This document shows, one piece after another, positions 9,396-17,998 of a stretch of DNA of 64,000 nucleotides. The translations under genes were made by a program, and so were the position numbers. The stretch's first letter is position 1, and every line of letters starts with the position of its first letter. Location of the stretch: positions 5,512,501 through 5,576,500 of the forward strand of contig NZ_CP060828.1 of the NCBI RefSeq assembly GCF_014489635.1, in the 5' to 3' direction. The notes under the pieces are model-generated. The model was not told the DNA's origin. It saw only the letters and a program-made list of their open reading frames with translations, and made no database searches. This stretch comes from Streptomyces roseirectus (GTDB lineage Bacteria; Actinomycetota; Actinomycetes; Streptomycetales; Streptomycetaceae).

Positions 9396-10181
9396 CTAGA
9401 CGGGGTTGATCTCGGCCAGCGGGATTTCCACGTCCGTCACATTGGCACCGGCCTCGTCGAGTCCGGGTTCCACGCGGATGCTGTTCTCGGAGTTCAGGAT
9501 GCCGTTCGCCTGAGGCGTCCCGCACTTCACGTTCCGCAGCCACAGACGTCCGTCGGGAGTTCCGTTCTTCAGGATCTGCGGATAGAAGACGTGAACGCTC
9601 GTGGCGCCCTCGCTCGGTGAGAAGAACACTTTCTGGCCGTCCTGTTCCTCCTTGTACGTGGCGCGGAGGAAACCGCTGACGTCCGTGCGCTTCGCCGACC
9701 ACATGAAGAAGGCGATGCTGTCGGGCTGGACGGTGTCGGTGCGCGAGAAACTGAGCCCCGTCGTCTTCTCGTCCCGGGTGATGTTGATCTCCGAGGTGCT
9801 GAACTGGACGCCGACCTCGAAGACAGAACTCGCGAGTTTCGTTCCGCCCTCCACGGTGAAGCCGTCCTCCAATTCGATGCTGCGGGTCACCGACGTGCTG
9901 ACCGCGAACTCCTTCGACGCGGCGGTCGTGTTTCCGCAGTTGTTCGTCACCGGGGAGACGCGCTGATTCGGACCGAGGCTGTTCGCCTTGAACTGCACGT
10001 CGACGAACTCGCAGTTCTCCAGTTTGTCGGAGTCCGCCGCGCAGTCGGCCGTCACCTCGCTGGCCGTCGCCGCGCCGGCGGAGTTCATCAGCGGGATCGC
10101 GACGGCGAGCGCGGCCACCGGGGCGAGGGCGAGGGTGATGCGCTTCTTGCGGCTGCGGTGCTTTCTGGTGCGGGTGCCCAT
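9396..10181 (-). CDS. Secreted protein, aerolysin-like pattern
   Basis: This 261-residue secreted protein has a basic N-terminus (MGTRTRKHRSRKKR), a hydrophobic core and a likely signal peptidase cut near residue 38. The mature part has NCEFVDVQF, then long alternating Ser/Thr-rich strands (residues about 90-150) broken by SIELEDGFTVEGGTK, followed by VQPDSIAFFMW. That strand-turn-strand pattern resembles the insertion loop and pore domain of aerolysin/ETX-MTX2 beta-pore-forming proteins; this is a structural guess. It lies 38 bases downstream of a related secreted protein, with GGAG before the ATG. No defined homologue is recognised. Confidence 0.75.
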   Translation of the reverse strand: MGTRTRKHRSRKKRITLALAPVAALAVAIPLMNSAGAATASEVTADCAADSDKLENCEFVDVQFKANSLGPNQRVSPVTNNCGNTTAASKEFAVSTSVTRSIELEDGFTVEGGTKLASSVFEVGVQFSTSEINITRDEKTTGLSFSRTDTVQPDSIAFFMWSAKRTDVSGFLRATYKEEQDGQKVFFSPSEGATSVHVFYPQILKNGTPDGRLWLRNVKCGTPQANGILNSENSIRVEPGLDEAGANVTDVEIPLAEINPV

Positions 10182-10219
10182 GACAGTCTCCAGGGGGTGT
10201 AATGGCTGGTGGAAAGGGT

Positions 10220-10957
10220 TCAGCAGTCTTCGAGGACGGCCTTGGAGACGCCGTCGACGACGCCCGGGGCGCCGGCCGCGCCCGGCAGCATGTGCGGGCC
10301 CTCGACGATGTCCGGGGCGACGAAGTTCTTCTCGGGAGTGGCGTTCGTGGCGAAGCCCGCCTCGCGCGCGTCGATCCGGACGCGCCATTCGCCGGTCATG
10401 CGCTGCATCTTCGGCGTGAATTCCATGTGAAGCACCTTGCCGACCGGAACCTCACGCTCTTCCGTGTCGCTCGCGGACGCCGAATCCACGGTCATGTCCA
10501 GGGTGCCCTTGTGCTTCACCCACGAGCCGCTGAGGGCACCGAAAAGACCGCCCCCGCCGCCCTGCTGGGTCACGGTGTACTTTCCCTCTCCCTGGGCCAC
10601 GGTCGCCGACCAGCTGATCTTCACCTTGGACGGTTCCGTGGCGCCCGGCTCGCAGTTCGGGAAGTCGATCGAAGCCTTCTCGGTGGGCCCGTCGAAGGTC
10701 TCGAAATTCGTCTCGACGAAATCACAGTTGTCCGCCGCGAAACCGTCCCCGAGGCCCCCGCCGAAGTCGCTGGTCGAGCGCTGCTTCCCATTGAGGACCG
10801 CCGAGCGCTCGCACATCGCCATGATCTGCTCCGGCGTCTTCTCCTCACCGGCCGCGTTCGCCGACGGAAGCAGCGTGACGATGACACCTCCGGTTGCCAG
10901 CGCGGCACCTATCGCGACGTATCGGACCTTCTTGTTCCGGAGCTTTCTCTTGGCCAT
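10220..10957 (-). CDS. Secreted protein, related to its downstream neighbour
   Basis: This 245-residue protein has a Sec signal (MAKRKLRNKKVRYVAIGAAL, cut near ANA-AG). The mature part shares the motif NCDFVETNF followed by a cysteine-containing strand with the downstream protein (NCEFVDVQF), suggesting paralogy. It also has KVKISWSATVAQGEGKYTVTQQ and a glycine-rich turn GGGGGLFG that could form an amphipathic hairpin. AGGAAGG precedes the ATG. It is the first gene of a two-gene unit. The function is not known; a secreted pore-former or cell-surface complex is one possibility. Confidence 0.72.
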   Translation of the reverse strand: MAKRKLRNKKVRYVAIGAALATGGVIVTLLPSANAAGEEKTPEQIMAMCERSAVLNGKQRSTSDFGGGLGDGFAADNCDFVETNFETFDGPTEKASIDFPNCEPGATEPSKVKISWSATVAQGEGKYTVTQQGGGGGLFGALSGSWVKHKGTLDMTVDSASASDTEEREVPVGKVLHMEFTPKMQRMTGEWRVRIDAREAGFATNATPEKNFVAPDIVEGPHMLPGAAGAPGVVDGVSKAVLEDC

Positions 10958-11091
10958 CCCTTGTTCCTTCCTTGAAGACTTCTTTGTCTGCCGCGAGACG
11001 GATTATCGGAGGCTTTCGGCGGGCGCCGACAGGGTCAAATATCCCGACTCCTGACCCTGTGACATTGCTCACGCAATGTGCGCACAGGTAT

Positions 11092-11106
11092 CTGACGAGT
11101 CATCAG
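11092..11106. promoter_or_regulatory. CTGAC-N5-GTCAG operator C
   Basis: CTGACGAGTCATCAG, with one mismatch between arms, lies 45 bases before the SDR start and matches the shared operator family. Confidence 0.62.
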
Positions 11107-11151
11107 GTACGGCGTTACGATGCTGACCTCCACCGACGCCGAGGGGGTCCC

Positions 11152-11931
11152 ATGGACAGCACGGGCAAGTTGGACGGCCGGGTCGTGATCGTCACGGGCG
11201 CGGCCCGGGGGCAGGGCGAGCAGGAGGCACGCCTCTTCGCCACCGAGGGGGCACGGGTCGTCGTCGCGGACGTCCTCGACGAACAGGGCAGCGCGCTCGC
11301 CGCCGAACTCGGCTGCCACTACGCGCACTTGGACGTCCGGGAGGAGGACTCCTGGCGTGCGGTGCTCGCCGCCGCCAAGGACGCGTACGGGCGCGTGGAC
11401 GGGCTCGTCAACAACGCCGGCATCCTGCGCTTCAACGCCCTCACCGACACCCCGCTCGACGAGTTCATGCAGGTCGTCCGGGTCAACCAGGTCGGCTGCT
11501 TCCTCGGCATCAAGACGGTCGCCCCCGAACTCGCCGACGGCGGCACGATCGTCAACACCGCGTCGTACACGGCGCTCACGGGCATGGCGGCGGTCGGCGC
11601 CTACGCCGCCAGCAAGCACGCGATCCTCGGCCTGACCCGGGTCGCCGCGCTGGAGCTGGCCCCGCGCGGCATCCGCGTCAACGCGATCTGCCCCGGCGCG
11701 ATCGACACCGCGATGTCCAACCCCTCGCTGCTGGACCCGAGTTCGGACCCCGAGGAGACGTCGAAGGCGCTGGACGGCCTGTACCGCAAGCTCGTTCCGC
11801 TGGGCCGCATCGGGCGCCCGGAGGAGGTGGCGCGCCTCGCGCTGTTCCTGACGTCGGCGGACTCGTCGTACATCACCGGGCAGCCGTTCGTGATCGACGG
11901 CGGGTGGCTGGCCGGGGTCTCTGTGATCTGA
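11152..11931 (+). CDS. Short-chain dehydrogenase/reductase
   Basis: This 259-residue classical SDR has the cofactor loop TGAARGQG near residue 14, NNAGI, the catalytic Ser and YAASK pair (NTASYTALTGMAAVGAYAASK) and a C-terminal ITGQPFVIDGG. It would oxidise or reduce a hydroxy/keto substrate with NAD(P)(H). The ATG at 11152 fits the conserved MDSTGKLDGRVVIVTG start and is preceded by GGGGG. Operator C upstream and operator D just after its stop place it in the catabolic set. Confidence 0.93.
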   Translation: MDSTGKLDGRVVIVTGAARGQGEQEARLFATEGARVVVADVLDEQGSALAAELGCHYAHLDVREEDSWRAVLAAAKDAYGRVDGLVNNAGILRFNALTDTPLDEFMQVVRVNQVGCFLGIKTVAPELADGGTIVNTASYTALTGMAAVGAYAASKHAILGLTRVAALELAPRGIRVNAICPGAIDTAMSNPSLLDPSSDPEETSKALDGLYRKLVPLGRIGRPEEVARLALFLTSADSSYITGQPFVIDGGWLAGVSVI

Positions 11932-11941
11932 ACCGGCGCAT

Positions 11942-11956
11942 CTGACTGGCCGTCAG
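11942..11956. promoter_or_regulatory. CTGAC-N5-GTCAG operator D
   Basis: CTGACTGGCCGTCAG has perfect arms and begins 11 bases after the SDR stop. With site E it controls the following three-gene operon. Confidence 0.68.
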
Positions 11957-12005
11957 CTATTGACGGTGTATGCCCGCGGTGTCAGAGTCGGCGGCAGTCC
12001 ATGAG

Positions 12006-12020
12006 CTGACGGTGTGTCAG
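12006..12020. promoter_or_regulatory. CTGAC-N5-GTCAG operator E
   Basis: CTGACGGTGTGTCAG has perfect five-base arms and lies 27 bases before the LLM start. It is 64 bases downstream of site D, measured start to start. Confidence 0.68.
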
Positions 12021-12046
12021 ATAACGGCTTGGGGTGGTGAACCTCC

Positions 12047-13165
12047 TTGGAATTCGGGCTCTTTGTTCAGGGGTATGTCGGCAAGCGGGGCGAGACGGAT
12101 CCACTGGCCGAGCACAAGGCGCTGATGGAGGAGACCGAGTACGTCATCGAGGCGGACCGGTCGGGCTTCAAGTACGCGTGGGCGTCGGAGCACCACTTCC
12201 TCGACGAGTACTCCCACCTCTCCGCCAACGAGGTCTTCCTCGGCTACCTCGCCCACGCCACCGAACGGATCCACCTCGGCTCGGGCATCTTCAACCCGCT
12301 CGCGCCGGTCAACCACCCGGTGAAAGTCGCCGAGAAGGTCGCCATGCTCGACCATCTCACCGGCAACCGCTTCGAGTTCGGCAGCGGACGCGGTGCCGGC
12401 TCCCACGAGATCCTGGGCTTCATGCCGGGCGTCACCGACATGAACCACACCAAGGAACTGTGGGAGGAGACGATCGCCGAGTTCCCGAAGATGTGGCTCC
12501 AGGACGAATACGTCGGATTCCAGGGAAAACACTGGCAGTTGCCGCCCAGGAAGGTCCTGCCGAAGCCGTACGGCAAGTCCCACCCGGCGATGTGGTACGC
12601 GGCCGGCTCACCCCCCTCGTACGCCATGGCGGCCCGAAAGGGCCTGGGCGTCCTGGGGTTCAGCATCCAGAAGGTCTCCGACATGGAATGGGTGCTGGAG
12701 CAGTACAAGACGGCGATCGTGAACGCCGAACCCGTCGGCGACTTCGTCAACGACAACGTGATGGTGACGACGACGGCGATCTGCGCGCCCACCCACGACG
12801 AGGCGATCCAGGTCGCGGTGAGCGGCGGACTGCACTACCTGCCGTCGCTCGTCTTCCGCTACCACGACACCTTCCCCCGCCCCGAGGGCTTCCCCGTCTG
12901 GCCCGAGACGCTGCCCGAGTACACCGCCGAGTTCGTCGAACTCCTCATCGAGGAAGAGCTGTTGATCTGCGGCGACCCCGACGAGGTACTGCGCCAGTGC
13001 AAACGCTGGGAGCAGGCGGGCGCCGACCAGCTGAGCTTCGGACTGCCGGTCGGCGTGCCCAAGGAACAGACCCTCCAGACGATCCGGCTGATCGGCGAGC
13101 ACGTCATCCCGAAGATCGACACGGACCCCGTGCACCGGACCACGCGGTTCCGTCAGGGAGCGTGA
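12047..13165 (+). CDS. LLM-class flavin-dependent oxidoreductase
   Basis: This 372-residue luciferase-like protein begins at a TTG (MEFGLFVQGY, the usual family start) behind GGTGGTGA. It has ASEHHFLDEY, VAMLDHLTGNRFEFGSGRGAG near residue 105 and a Trp/Tyr-rich MWYAAGSPPSYAMAA segment. It is the longer, bacterial-luciferase-like type and probably hydroxylates or opens a ring with reduced FMN. It leads an operon with the D-aminoacylase-like enzyme 6 bases downstream and an aldehyde dehydrogenase. Confidence 0.9.
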   Translation: MEFGLFVQGYVGKRGETDPLAEHKALMEETEYVIEADRSGFKYAWASEHHFLDEYSHLSANEVFLGYLAHATERIHLGSGIFNPLAPVNHPVKVAEKVAMLDHLTGNRFEFGSGRGAGSHEILGFMPGVTDMNHTKELWEETIAEFPKMWLQDEYVGFQGKHWQLPPRKVLPKPYGKSHPAMWYAAGSPPSYAMAARKGLGVLGFSIQKVSDMEWVLEQYKTAIVNAEPVGDFVNDNVMVTTTAICAPTHDEAIQVAVSGGLHYLPSLVFRYHDTFPRPEGFPVWPETLPEYTAEFVELLIEEELLICGDPDEVLRQCKRWEQAGADQLSFGLPVGVPKEQTLQTIRLIGEHVIPKIDTDPVHRTTRFRQGA

Positions 13166-13171
13166 CCGCCC

Positions 13172-14902
13172 ATGCTCGACCATGTCATCAAGGGCGCCAC
13201 GGTAGTTGACGGCACCGGTGGCCCCGCCCGCGTCGCCGACGTCGGCATCCGCGACGGCCGGATCGCCGTCGTCGGCGAAGTCACCCAGGAATCCAGGGCG
13301 GTTGAGGACGCCCACGGGCTCGTCCTGTGCCCCGGGTTCGTCGACCCGCACACCCACTACGACGCCCAGCTCTTCTGGGACCCCTACGCCACCCCCTCGC
13401 TCAACCACGGCGTCACCACCGTCGCCGCCGGGAACTGTGGCTTCACCCTCGCGCCCCTCCACCCAGAACGGCCCCAAGACGCCGACTACACACGGCGGAT
13501 GATGTCCAAGGTCGAGGGCATGTCCCTGGTCGCCCTCGAAGAAGGGGCGCCCTGGAACTGGCACTCCTTCGGCGAGTACCTGGACGCCCTCGACGGCCGC
13601 ATCGCCGTCAACGCCGGTTTCATGGTGGGCCATTGCGCACTCCGTCGGCACGTGATGGGCGCCGACGCCGTGGGCGGACAGCCGTCCGAAGCCCAACTCC
13701 ACGCACTCGTCGGTCTGTTGCACGAGGCGATGGACGCCGGAGCCTGGGGGTTCTCCACCACCCAGTCCAGCACCCACTCCGACGGCGACGGCAACCCCGT
13801 CGCCTCCCGGCACGCGCTCCCCGCCGAACTCGTCGCCATGGCACGAGCCGTGGGCGAACACGAGGGCACCCAGATCGAGGCGATCGTCGCCGGCTGCCTC
13901 GACCAGTTCAGCGACGCCGAGATCGACCTCCTCGTCGACGTGTCCGCCGCCGCCGGACGCCCGCTCAACTGGAACGTCCTCACCATCGACGCCCAGGTCC
14001 CCGAACGCGTCCCGCGCCAGCTGTACGCAAGTGAGCGCGCCCGTGAGGCCGGTGGCCGCGTCGTCGCGCTCACCATGCCGATCCTCACGCCGATGAACAT
14101 GTCGCTGGGCACGTTCTGCGCGCTCAACCTCATCCCCGGCTGGGGCCCGATCCTCGGCCTGCCGATTCCCGAACGCATCGAGAAACTGGGCGACTTCGAC
14201 GTCCGCGCCGAGATGCTGCGGCGCGCCCGCTCCAAGGAGGCGGGCGTCTTCCGCAGGCTCGCCGACTTCGGACGGTACGTCATCGGCGACACCTACAGCC
14301 CGCGCAACGAGGGCCTGACCGGACGCGTCGTCGGCGACATCGCCGCCGAACGCGGCCAGGACCCCTTCACCACCCTCGTCGAGATCTGCTCCAACGACTG
14401 TCTGCGCACGGTGCTTTGGCCGATGCCGCGCGACAACGACCCCGCCTCCTGGGCGCTGCGCGCCGAGACCTGGCGGCACGAGGACGTCCTGCTCGGCGGC
14501 TCCGACGCCGGGGCCCACCTGGACCGCATGTGCGGGGCGCCCTACACGACCCGCTTCCTCGGCGACTGCCTGCGCGGACGGAAACTCGTCGCACTGGAAC
14601 AGGCGGTGAAGATGCTCACCGACGACCCCGCGCAACTCTTCGGACTGCGCCGCCGTGGGCGGATCCAGGAAGGGTTCCACGCGGACCTCGTCCTCTTCGA
14701 CCCCGAACGCATCGACGCCGGAAAGGCCACCCTCGTCCACGACCTCCCCGGCGACAGCCCACGCCTCGACTCCAAGGCGCTCGGCATAACCGCCGTCTGG
14801 GTCAACGGAGTCGAGGCCATCCGCGACGACGTCGTCACCGGCGCCGTCCCCGGCAAGGTGCTGCGCTCCGGCACCGACACCCGCACCGTGAGCACCAAAT
14901 GA
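13172..14902 (+). CDS. N-acyl-D-amino-acid deacylase-type amidohydrolase
   Basis: This 576-residue amidohydrolase-3/D-aminoacylase family protein carries the metal motif PGFVDPHTHYDAQ (His60, His62), the Cys in GNCGFTLAPL and a distal GGSDAGAHLDRM aspartate. The family hydrolyses amide or lactam-like bonds; many members in catabolic operons act on other substrates, so the real reaction may be hydrolysis of a cyclic intermediate. It is co-transcribed with the LLM enzyme upstream and overlaps the aldehyde dehydrogenase by ATGA. Confidence 0.9.
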   Translation: MLDHVIKGATVVDGTGGPARVADVGIRDGRIAVVGEVTQESRAVEDAHGLVLCPGFVDPHTHYDAQLFWDPYATPSLNHGVTTVAAGNCGFTLAPLHPERPQDADYTRRMMSKVEGMSLVALEEGAPWNWHSFGEYLDALDGRIAVNAGFMVGHCALRRHVMGADAVGGQPSEAQLHALVGLLHEAMDAGAWGFSTTQSSTHSDGDGNPVASRHALPAELVAMARAVGEHEGTQIEAIVAGCLDQFSDAEIDLLVDVSAAAGRPLNWNVLTIDAQVPERVPRQLYASERAREAGGRVVALTMPILTPMNMSLGTFCALNLIPGWGPILGLPIPERIEKLGDFDVRAEMLRRARSKEAGVFRRLADFGRYVIGDTYSPRNEGLTGRVVGDIAAERGQDPFTTLVEICSNDCLRTVLWPMPRDNDPASWALRAETWRHEDVLLGGSDAGAHLDRMCGAPYTTRFLGDCLRGRKLVALEQAVKMLTDDPAQLFGLRRRGRIQEGFHADLVLFDPERIDAGKATLVHDLPGDSPRLDSKALGITAVWVNGVEAIRDDVVTGAVPGKVLRSGTDTRTVSTK

Positions 14903-16350
14903 CCGACGGACAACGGCTGTTCGTCGGCGGCGAGTGGACCGAACCGGACGGCGGACACTACGAGGTCATCGACCCCGCGACCGAGGACGTCGTGGGCCTC
15001 GCGCCCGAAGCCTCCGCCGCGCAGGCCCGCGACGCCTGCGCGGCGGCCCGCGAGGCGTTCGACGGCTGGTCGCGCACCCGCCCCGAGGAACGGACCGCCG
15101 TCCTGGCCCGCGCCGCCGAACTGATCCTGGCCCGGCGCGACGAGTTCACCGACCTCGCGCGCGCCGAGACCGGGGCGACCACCGCGACCGTCCGCTCCAT
15201 GCAACTCGCCGTCGCCGCCGCCCGGTTCAGGCGCTACGCCCGCGTCGAACCCACCGAATGGGCCATCGCTCCGCAGATCAACGAGGCCGGGCCGATGGGC
15301 AAGGCCGCCGTGATGGGCGCACTGGCGGTACGGCAGCCCGTCGGCGTCGTCACCTGCGTCACCTCCTACAACAACCCCTGGGCCAACCCCGCCGGGAAGA
15401 TCGCGCCGGCGCTCGCCATGGGCAACACGGTCGTCGTGAAACCGGCGCCGCAGGATCCCCTGTCCGTGTACCGGATGGCCGAGGTCCTGGAGGCCGCCGG
15501 GGTGCCGCCCGGGGTCGTGAACGTCGTGTCCGGCAAGGGAGTTGAGGTCGGCGAGGCGACCGTCTCCTCGCCCGACGTCGACATGGTGAGCTTCACCGGG
15601 TCCACCGCCGTCGGCATGCGGATCGGCGAGGTCTGCGGGCGCGGCATGAAACGGCAGCTCATGGAACTCGGGGGCAAGGGCGCGGCTTTGGTGTTCGACG
15701 ACGCGGACCTCGGCTCGGCCGTCGCGGGGATCGGGACGACGTTCTCCTTCTACAGCGGGCAGATCTGCACCGCGCCGACCCGGGTACTGGCCCAACGCGG
15801 GGTGTACGAACGGGTGGTTGAACAACTGGCCGCGTATGCCGGGCGGTTGACGCTGGGGGATCCCCGGCGGGCCGGGACCGTCATGGGGCCGGTGATCAGT
15901 GCCGCGCACCGGGAGCGGGTGCGGGGGTACGTCTCTTCGGCCGAGGGCGAGGGGGCAACGGTCGTCGAGGCCAAGGGGGTTGAGCTTCCCTCGCGGGGCT
16001 TCTACGTCGGGCCGGTCGTTCTCGCCGACTGCACCCACGCGATGCGGGCCGTCCGCGAGGAGATCTTCGGGCCCGTCGTCGCCGTCGTCCCCTTCGACGA
16101 CGAGGAGGAGGGCATCGCGCTCGCCAACGACTCCGAGTACGGGCTGATCGACTACGTCTGGTCCGGCGACGTGGCGCGCGCCTTCCGGGTCGCGCGGCGG
16201 CTGCGGGCCGGGGGCGTGGGGATCAACACCGTCGGGCGGAACATGGAGGCGCCGTTCGGGGGGTTCAAGAGGAGCGGGGTGGGACGGGACGTGGGGTCGT
16301 ACGCGCTGCACGCGTACAGCGAGGTGCAGGCGATCGTGTGGCCGGGGTGA
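14899..16350 (+). CDS. Aldehyde dehydrogenase (NAD(P)+)
   Basis: This 483-residue ALDH superfamily enzyme has the general-base glutamate in MELGGKGA (about residue 256), the nucleophilic cysteine in SGQICTAPTR (about residue 290), SFTGSTAVG, and the C-terminal EEIFGPVV and PFGGFKRSG motifs. It would oxidise an aldehyde to the acid. Translation is coupled to the upstream amidohydrolase through an ATGA overlap. It closes the operator D/E-controlled operon. No clear terminator follows. Confidence 0.95.
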   Translation: MTDGQRLFVGGEWTEPDGGHYEVIDPATEDVVGLAPEASAAQARDACAAAREAFDGWSRTRPEERTAVLARAAELILARRDEFTDLARAETGATTATVRSMQLAVAAARFRRYARVEPTEWAIAPQINEAGPMGKAAVMGALAVRQPVGVVTCVTSYNNPWANPAGKIAPALAMGNTVVVKPAPQDPLSVYRMAEVLEAAGVPPGVVNVVSGKGVEVGEATVSSPDVDMVSFTGSTAVGMRIGEVCGRGMKRQLMELGGKGAALVFDDADLGSAVAGIGTTFSFYSGQICTAPTRVLAQRGVYERVVEQLAAYAGRLTLGDPRRAGTVMGPVISAAHRERVRGYVSSAEGEGATVVEAKGVELPSRGFYVGPVVLADCTHAMRAVREEIFGPVVAVVPFDDEEEGIALANDSEYGLIDYVWSGDVARAFRVARRLRAGGVGINTVGRNMEAPFGGFKRSGVGRDVGSYALHAYSEVQAIVWPG

Positions 16351-16500
16351 GGGTAGGGGGTAGGCAGGGGTGGGGGCGCCTGCGCGGTGAGGGTCGGCCG
16401 CTCGGGGCGTGCGGGGCGCGTACGAGGGCGGGCGCCGGGGCTGAGTGACGCGTTTTGGGTGGTGGGATCGGCGGTTTTCCGCCGGGCGTAGCTCTGAGGT

Positions 16501-17310
16501 ATGGGGCACTATCGGGACATGGGTGATACAGCGGGCGTGATGGTCGCGGTCGACGGTGGTCAGCTCTGGGCCGAGGAGCGGGGGAGCGGGGAAGGGCCGC
16601 CGCTGGTACTGCTCCACCCGGGGGTGGGGGACTCCGAGATCTGGGACCCGGTGCTGGACGCGCTGGCCTCGCGGCGCCGGGTCATCCGGTACGACGTCCG
16701 GGGGTACGGGCGGTCCCCGGCGCCGGAGGGGCCGTACCGGCAGGACGCCGATCTCGCCGTGCTGCTCGACCACTTCGGCGTGACGCGGGCCGTGCTGGTC
16801 GGCAACAGCATGGGCGGGTCCACGGCGATCGCGTACACGCTGGACCACCCCGAGCAGGTGGCGGCGCTCGGGCTGCTGGTCCCCGGGGTGGCGGGTTACC
16901 CCGAGCCCGATCCGCCCGAACTCGCCGCGCAGGTCGAGCCGTTGGCGCTGGCCGGGGACCTCGACGGGCTCGCCGACCTGGCGATGTCGTGGTGGGGCGG
17001 GGCCGGGACGCCGCCCGACACCGAGGCGCGACGGCTGCTGCGCGGAGTGCTGAAAGGGTGGTTCACCTCGTACCAGCACGAGCAGCAACTACCGTCCTGT
17101 TTCGAGCGGTTGGGGGAGCTGACCCTGCCGTGCTCGCTGCTGCTGGGGGAGTTGGACCAGCGGGTCGTCGTCGACCGGAACGAGGTCATCGCCGCGCGGA
17201 TCCCGGGGTGCCGGCTCGTGCGGGCGGGCGCGTGCGACCACTTTCCGACGCTGCGGGTGCCCGGGGCGGTCGTGGAGCTGGTGGAGGAGCTGTATCTGCG
17301 GCTGGGGTGA
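16501..17310 (+). CDS. Alpha/beta-fold hydrolase
   Basis: This 269-residue hydrolase has LLHPGVGDSEIWD as oxyanion region, the nucleophile elbow GNSMGGS (Ser near residue 103), an acid near LLGELDQRV and the C-terminal histidine in ACDHFPTLR, giving a full Ser-Asp-His triad. It probably cleaves an ester, enol-lactone or C-C bond. The start is uncertain: ATG at 16501 has no spaced ribosome site and ATG at 16519 (MGDTAGVMVAVDGG) is equally good. It follows the catabolic operon after 150 bases but has no CTGAC operator of its own. Confidence 0.9.
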   Translation: MGHYRDMGDTAGVMVAVDGGQLWAEERGSGEGPPLVLLHPGVGDSEIWDPVLDALASRRRVIRYDVRGYGRSPAPEGPYRQDADLAVLLDHFGVTRAVLVGNSMGGSTAIAYTLDHPEQVAALGLLVPGVAGYPEPDPPELAAQVEPLALAGDLDGLADLAMSWWGGAGTPPDTEARRLLRGVLKGWFTSYQHEQQLPSCFERLGELTLPCSLLLGELDQRVVVDRNEVIAARIPGCRLVRAGACDHFPTLRVPGAVVELVEELYLRLG

Positions 17311-17333
17311 CGGGGGCTACGGGTACGACAGGG

Positions 17334-17729
17334 TCACCCCTCGTCGAGGTCCACCCGGACCGTCAGCAGGTCGGTGCCCATGACCCGTACCGCCGTGCTG
17401 TTCAGCCTCGGCAGGCTCCGCAGGCGGGCCACGGCGTCGTCGTCCGGGAGGAGGTACGCCGTACCGGCGTGCCAGCGGCCCTTGATCCGGATCCTGACCC
17501 TCGGGTCGGCCTTGATGTTCCGGACGTACTGCGAGCGCTCACCGAACTCCGACACCAGCCAGAACGAGTCCCCGATCCGGCGCCCGCCCAGCGGGGTGCG
17601 GCGGGGGAGCCCCGAGGTCCGGCCGGTGGTCTCCAGGACGGGCTGGAGAGGGAGCCTGCGCATGAGGGGGTTCAGGCGGCGCTGGACGGCGGTGGTGATC
17701 CGGAAGCGGCGGTCGGCGAGGGTGGGCAT
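17334..17729 (-). CDS. Deazaflavin-dependent nitroreductase family protein (Ddn-like)
   Basis: This 131-residue split-barrel protein has LETTGRTSGLPRRTPL and FGERSQYVRNIKADPRVRIRIKGRW, the hallmark of actinobacterial Ddn-type F420H2-dependent quinone/nitro reductases. The start MPTLADRR with AGGA upstream fits family length; a longer proline-rich reading frame upstream is not credible. It converges with the hydrolase. With the LLM enzymes and FbiC it adds to the local F420 theme. Confidence 0.88.
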   Translation of the reverse strand: MPTLADRRFRITTAVQRRLNPLMRRLPLQPVLETTGRTSGLPRRTPLGGRRIGDSFWLVSEFGERSQYVRNIKADPRVRIRIKGRWHAGTAYLLPDDDAVARLRSLPRLNSTAVRVMGTDLLTVRVDLDEG

Positions 17730-17998
17730 CGGGGGTCCTGAGGGTCGGGGCCGGGATCCCGGCCGATGGGTGGGGCGGGGCTGGCGGGGTGGTGCGGGTG
17801 GAGAGGCGGTGGGGGCGGAGAGGGCAGAGAGGGCGGTGTGGGGCACGGTTCGTGTCACTCCCGTACCCCGCAGGTATCCCCGCCGATTGTCCCCCTAGGG
17901 CCGGTCACCGTCGCGCCCCCGGGCTCGCCCAGCGCGGCCGCCCCCACAACGCCGCCGACCTCCGCAGCGCCGCCGACTCCCGCAGTGGCGCCGACCCC

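Noticed and set aside
12034..13209. Alternative plus-strand frame starting at GTG 12034
   Set aside because: It competes with the LLM gene in another frame and encodes Arg/Pro-rich sequence; only the TTG-12047 frame has family motifs.
14542..17088. Long minus-strand frame across the aldehyde dehydrogenase and hydrolase
   Set aside because: It covers two well-motifed plus-strand genes and reads as Pro/Arg/Gly-rich nonsense.
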